NCBI GenBank assembly: GCA_034190875.2
Contig: CM067346.1
Coordinates: forward strand, 17,509,092-17,573,091
From: Urechis unicinctus
Lineage: Eukaryota > Annelida > Polychaeta > Xenopneusta > Urechidae
Reading direction: 5' to 3'
Length of the DNA: 64,000 bases
The translations under genes were made by a program, and so were the position numbers. How positions within the stretch are numbered: the first letter of the stretch is position 1; the number at the start of each line of letters is the position of its first letter. This document shows positions 57,681 to 64,000 of the stretch, in pieces. A model generated the notes under the pieces. The model saw only the letters and a program-made list of their open reading frames with translations, ran no database searches and was not told the DNA's origin.

Positions 57681-60485
57681 TATGTCAGACCGTGTCCTTT
57701 ATTAGTTCTTTAATATTTGGCTGCGCTTTTTTTTTAAAACATAATAGATTATTTCCATATTTCTAATACGGTAACTGCTATTCAGTGCTGTCTATTTTGT
57801 AGATGTTGTGTGTTTGAAATAAAAAATGCTTTCTGAAAGTCATATTTTAATGTAGACCATGCCTTGATAATGCTCTACGCAGAATATCACCAATTCCTTG
57901 GTGGATAGCTAAATGGCTGGTTAACCCAGAGTCATTAGTTGATAAAAAAACCAATAACACCAATAATAAGTATGCGTCTTCTGCATAATTATGGACAAGC
58001 TTGTAATATATTTTTGCCATGCAAATGAAATAGTGACAATCTTTGGGTTACATATTTTAATGAGGTCTTACTAGGGCCTCATAACTTGTATGAAAACTCC
58101 CTTAACGCGACCTGTAAACGTCTTCATCATGATTACAGCACACAAAAGCCGGTTGGAACTGAAGACAAGTCCCTTATACACCCTTCGACGGTGATCTACG
58201 AAACTTTGAGCTCATCACATCATTACTAATTGCATAAATTCGAAAATGCGGTTGGATTATTGTTGGACAATACCCTTAAAAAACCCTGGTAACATCATTG
58301 AAAGATTCAATTTTAAAAGTTTTATTCTGGCCTAAAGCTGTTTCATTACAGGTTGGGGATAATAATACTCTCTTCTCCATTTTTAAGTGAATATTTGTAT
58401 AACTAACTTAAAATGGAAAGTTTGAAATAGGTAAAGCAAAGAAATGTCTACTTAACTATTTGTGGGTGTATTTAGAATGCGCTCAACTATGCCGATGAAA
58501 TATATACACATCAACAGCATAGCCACCTACAAAAATGCATGGAAGCATATGCATCCGCAAATGGGTTAGAAAACTAATTCTCCTTTGTTGCAGACCAGTT
58601 TAAATGTAATTAACTTTCTAATATCGCGCTAGTACTCGGAAGTTCATTGACCATCAGCCCTTCGTCCGGGGCAAAGAAATCGCGAGCTCTGATTGGACAA
58701 TGTTAATAAGAGCTCCATATTACTTATCCCAATCAAACACACAATGGTGATGCGTGGTTAGTCGTCAGCATAAATCGATTGAACTGGCATCTATTCGTCA
58801 TTAGCATAGTATACCAGTTTGCAATGAGAGGGTGTAAATTATCTGTCGTAATATAATGTCGTAATACAATGTATATGGTGAAGAAGGGACATCGATGGAT
58901 ATTAGCGGGTAAGCAAAGAGAAAAGACTAGCACACTCAGGCCCACAAAACACAATAGATCTGCCATTGTAAATCTGAATGCGTTATCATTTGGTATTGTA
59001 ACAGTATAAATGCTACTGGTGAAAAACGAAAAGTTCTTTACTTTCTTGAATAAATCATGGCTTTTGTGCGACGGCTTTGTTCCGTCTCTTATTCAAAAAC
59101 CTGTGTATGTTATATTTATGTTCTATCCAACAAGTGACCCCTTTTCTATTCTGCAAACAAAAACGTCACTGTTTTATGTGCATAACGCTGGCTTTAATTT
59201 GTTACTGACTGACTCACTATTCCTTCAATGAAGTTGACAATATGGACACGCGTGGTATATTTTGGTGCATAACCGACCCCTTTTTGCATACTGTGATTAG
59301 GTCTGCTGCACCTTATTGCCATTCCTGCTGCTTTGTGTCTACAAGAATAGCATCCAAACATATGCTGTAAAATACGTTTAATGGAAAACATATCTATTAC
59401 GTTATGAAAAAAAGCAAACTTTGGTCAGATTTGAAGAAAAAGAGAACATTTATAAAAAGTATCGTGCTAGGTATCCATACATGTTATGATAAGGAAATAT
59501 GCTTTATCTACTCAAACGATAGCAATCAAGTATGACTTATAATATATATTATATAGCTGTTTACACATCTATGTTTACAAAACACGCGGTCCTATAAAAG
59601 TAATCAGTACATTTTGTGGTTTAATCACTTGCTGCCGAGCTTATTGATTATTTAATTGCTATTTTGCGATTTCTGTTTTACTCTCTAATGGAAGCAGTGG
59701 AACGTGGTAGAGCGCCCCGACTAATGAGATATCAGCCATACTCAGGCGTTATACCCTGGCTGCTATTCCGGCAGAGTCAATGTTATTTGTTTTGCCTTCC
59801 CTGATTTACTAAGAATGTGGTTTTTTTTCGTGTGAGAAATTAGCATATATATTATGTTGGGCAATTACGATTTGTACAGCTTGATTGTATTCTACGTTTT
59901 AGAGAGGATGCATTGTTGCCTCATTAAGGCGGATTTTAGAACACATATAGCTTTAAGCGTTCATATTTTTTTTGGCATTGAATGTTTGCCCCTTTATACA
60001 GAATAACTGCCAAGTTTTCACAGATAACAATGAGCATTCAATGTTTTCTACCTCATCCGTGAATGAATATTGTTTAATAATGCCATTATGTCCACAAAGT
60101 ATTGAGATGTCAACAGTTATTCTGTTGCAACGTATACAGCAAAGTAATTTTGCATAATGCTTGTTTGGATGCTCTATAAATGGCATTCCGCTAAATGGAA
60201 CATATGAGATGCAGCTATCGAAAGCAAGAAATAATTGTCCACAGATTGAAAACGAAGGTGAAGAGGTCTGTCTACGACAATTGCTCAACTTACACATGAT
60301 GACTGACTGATCCCTTACGCCACTACATTCTAGCTCACCAATGTAATCATCCACTCGTTCACATACTCACTCACTCAATTTTTTTTAACTTTTCCCGAAT
60401 GAACCGCTCATAAATCCCAAACACTCAAAAAAACGTGAATATCACGCATGTATGGTCGGAAGCGTTTTTTCCCACAAATATTGGC

Positions 60486-60917
60486 ACAGCGCCTGAGAAA
60501 CGATGATAAATAACATGGGCTGCCGTCTTTGCTAGCTACTTACCCCATCTGACGTGGCCATTAAAGAACAGCCCATTACTCACTGATAGTAAATTCCTTC
60601 TGCTTGACAGGCCAGATATTATTATCTTACCCACACGCTGGATATGAGGAAATAATATCTTTAAAGGTTTTGCCGTTTTGCTCCTATCAGCAAATTTATG
60701 TTAAAAGTAAGACATGAACGATCCATAAACATAAATCGATTAACTCTATGTATATTGCATGCGCGAAGAAAGTTACATCTATTTCCACAGCTGCTTTTCA
60801 ACGTTCACATTCTCATAACACATGTAAGTGATTTCCTACGAATGCCACCAACATTCTGCATTGGACTACGAAATAATCTCCACAATAACTGTTATAGACG
60901 TTAGGGAAATTGAATTT
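60486..60917 (+). repeat. Family H, copy H2
   Basis: Partner of 43111-43509. It sits within the E2 insertion and abuts the (AT)n array. It has an additional short segment near 60650-60670. Confidence 0.85.
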
Positions 60918-60921
60918 TACT

Positions 60922-61166
<245 letters not shown>

Positions 61167-62675
61167 GTATAAGCTTTGAATTTCGGAACTCGATGGTGAA
61201 GCTTAAGCTGTAATGAAACATGGATCGATATGTATCTTTCTTTTGACGCTGGCTTAAGGCGCTCGTTGGAGTTTACGTTGTCAATGCATATTTGATACGA
61301 TTTGCGAATCGAAATTTGAGGAAACTTCGCGCTCTTGGAATGATGTAGATCGTCAGTTAGGCCTTTGATGCTTTGATTTGAGTCACTTGTAGGATTAATG
61401 ACATAACTTGCGAAATAAAATAGAGCATATCCTTGCTCACCTAGCGATTACATAACAATAATTGGTCGTATGGATGAAAATGTGTACGTATTCGGGCATC
61501 GCAGCTTATCTTGTATCGACTCAGTCGACGTTATCGCTTTTAAATACAATGCAATTATTCCTTAAATAAAGATAGGGTAAAGATACTTCGGAAAATGCAT
61601 TTATTGCTCCGAAACGGATCCTGGTCTTTTATATTTTTGCTCCTGTAACCCGTGTGCAGGCAAGATTTATGCGGCGATAGCAGCGCAATTTAAGTGTTGA
61701 TAACATTATAATTCTAATGAATACACTGCTGTATGTTTATAGTGACGGATGCATATCGCACAAAGTTGTACAGCCTGCATTACGTTTACTGCTTCGCTAT
61801 GCATATGGCGCGCATTCATATTGTCAAATTAACCTTAGGGTCAAAGTTATTAGCCTGCATTTGATTAGCTTGTTATCTAGGTTGCAACAACAATGGCATA
61901 TAATGACTATACGTAACGAGGTAGTGAATAATCCATTGACTTATTGTTACTTTTGCGGCTTCCCATCGTCCACATTTTGACAGCAAAACGCTAGATATGT
62001 TTTCCGGAAGGTTTATATCGGGTTAATACCCGTCCAACAGTGAGGAGGTGGTTTATAGATCAATGCGACATGTGCAACAAATTGACTCTTTGTGAACGCT
62101 TCTGGGTGTGCGATTGATTTGATTGAATAATATAGTGCTTCGGAGATCGCGTCCCCAGAAAAATAACGGTTCCACTCACGTATATTGTGGTAACAAATAG
62201 TTTCTTCTCGTTGACTGCAATAGGCGATTTGCCTTCTCCGAGTATTTGCCAGACAACTGCTTCAGTGCATCAAAAACACTTGTGTCCGAGACACATTATC
62301 AAGGCAATATCTACATAATCAAACACTTGCAGGTATTCCATGAACAAAGAGGCAAGTTTTTATCGACCCTCGTCTACTGTTTAAGCATAATAAACTGCAG
62401 ATCAGATTGCGGACTTGTGTATATACTATAAACACGTTTGCAAAACTACAATTGTGATATCAGTGTTTTCGAGGGATAAGAACATGCTTATGGTAACATG
62501 TACATATGTTACAATCACAAAAGGTCTGAGTGTGTTTCTTAGACTATTTTGAACAACATAAAATGGATATGAGTGATATTTCGTGGTTGAGCAAGGGAAT
62601 GGCTCGCGCATATATTTGACAATTGTTTACAATTCGCTTTGGGAGCGTCAGAAATCTCACATTGTATTGCTTTAG

Positions 62676-63074
62676 AGCGTGTCTATGCCTATTTTAGTAT
62701 ATCACGAACAAATCTTCTATGGGTCATTCGCAGAAATGTATGATCTTGTATCGAGCTGCCAGCAATCATTAAGCCATTCTTGGCATGGAATGCTATTTAT
62801 GGTACTAGTGGATATATATGATAATAACATGACTACATCATTTGCAAAAACAAAGCATGTTTTACCTGTCATATCAAGAGGATTTGAATGAGGCAAATAC
62901 CCCATCTGCCTTCCGTCAGACCAGTTTCTCCACTTTCACCACCTTGACTTGTTTCCAACTGGCGTATTCCGCGGATCACGATTTAAAAAGCGAGCACGAT
63001 GTGATATCCACACGTTAAGCTATGGCCTTAATTCATTTTCTGGTCTTTATATTCATCCGTCGTTCTGCACTTAA
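62676..63074 (+). pseudogene. Broken open frame shared by E1 and E2 (E2 copy)
   Basis: The same frame as 35263-35701. E2 reads through the site where E1 is shifted, but is cut by TGA (62889-62891) where E1 has TGG. After that stop the frame stays open to the same terminal TAA. It also lacks 13 codons by a 39-bp deletion after FMV. The two copies therefore carry three independent changes, only one of which keeps frame. Confidence 0.45.
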
Positions 63075-64000
63075 GATGAGAGATTTGGTTCGGCGACAAC
63101 TTAACAACAAACGGTAGGGTCTTAGTTGCATTACCTTGGGCATGTTAGCAGTTATAGAAGTGAATGGTATGGAACCGAGTGCAAATCACTTCAAAGCCAG
63201 ATAAGGTTTTCACAATCATATTACCCCCACCTCTTGGAGCCATGGCAACCAGATAGAGCGTCACAGAGAAAACAAATCAGATGAGATACATAGCTTTTAT
63301 GTCTAAAGGTGTTATGTTAGTTATCGGTTTGGGTTCGGCATTATTGTATTGGCACATTCGACAGCACTGAGGTGTTCCGTAGATAAGTCCTTTAATAACA
63401 TTACCTTTTGAGTCTTAACATCATACGTTAATTTGCAAGTGCTCGGCACATAGGCTTCATACTTTCTAGTTCCGGGTACTATCAACCACTCTTGCTTTAG
63501 GTGTCTCAAGGCCAGTAACACACTCCTCGGCAGCCAACCGTCTTATAACATAAAAATATGCTATGTTACAATGGAATACAATTACATAAGCCACTGTATT
63601 TTAATTTCAGCAATAACTTACAACGATTCAACTAGATGTTACCTTGACTGCGTATCACAATAACTGCCGTTTCACATATCACATAAACTGCAACAGGCTA
63701 GGAAATAATTTATGTTTATATCCGCTTTCCGGTGAACAGCCAATTGCTTTGTGTATTTTATCATTTGTTGATTGCCCTATTGTGAAATGACACCCTGCAG
63801 CGGCGTATTGTCTGTGTATGCTATGGGTCGGCATGCGAAGCCGATTTAATGAGTGCATGAGTGAGCAAGCAAGTGATAGGGTAAACGAATAAGTTGCTTT
63901 TGGTATGTTGATAGAAGACACGAGAGTAACGACAACATAGTGTAGGAACATATGATTTGGCAGAAACACTTTCATATTATTTGAGCTGCTGTGTTATTTG

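Overview
The window reads as gene-poor, AT-rich nuclear DNA of a eukaryote. It shows long pure (AT)n arrays, other microsatellites, splice-like motifs, no operon-like ORF packing, and no rRNA or tRNA gene that I can see. I cannot name the organism. Almost all open frames above 60 codons are (AT)n translation, lie in repeats, or look like chance. No gene is recognised by family, and I found no convincing undescribed functional system.

The main content is a mosaic of segmental duplications of different ages, placed by hand alignment, so edges are good to roughly 10-50 bp. Left third: block A1 (1709-5802), block B1 (5821-6432), a non-repeated gene-like segment X (6433-9279), block D1 (9280-9975), a tandem pair C1/C2 (9983-11853 and 11899-13745), then B2 and D2 (13757-15055). 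The right side carries inverted counterparts: C3 (47470-48055) and A2 (48950-53140). A1/A2 are therefore inverted arms of about 4 kb facing each other across about 43 kb. The left locus has gained B, X, D and a second C compared with the right one.

Middle and right: family E has two recent direct copies (E1 32731-36625; E2 58204 to at least 64000, carrying a 2-kb insertion) and older relatives at 18600-18960, 22740-24560, 44130-44760 and 46130-47130. Family K (31095-32220, 38868-39970), family H (43111-43509, 60486-60917), an inverted pair F (44680-45900, 56640-58203), post-(AT)n module J and module L fill much of the rest. Several (AT)n arrays lie at block edges, or at a site where another copy lacks the array.

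Possible remains of genes: (1) segment X holds a minus-strand, exon-like open frame (8602-8096 and 8698-8612) with a consensus acceptor, and a separate start-plus-donor motif at 9082-9068; (2) E1 and E2 share an approximately 144-codon frame broken by different mutations in each copy; (3) K1 and K2 share an ungapped frame of about 46 codons with a modest third-position excess of differences. These are the best candidates for biology beyond repeat DNA.

C1 and C2 differ mostly by single-base indels. That raises the question of an assembly or sequencing artefact.
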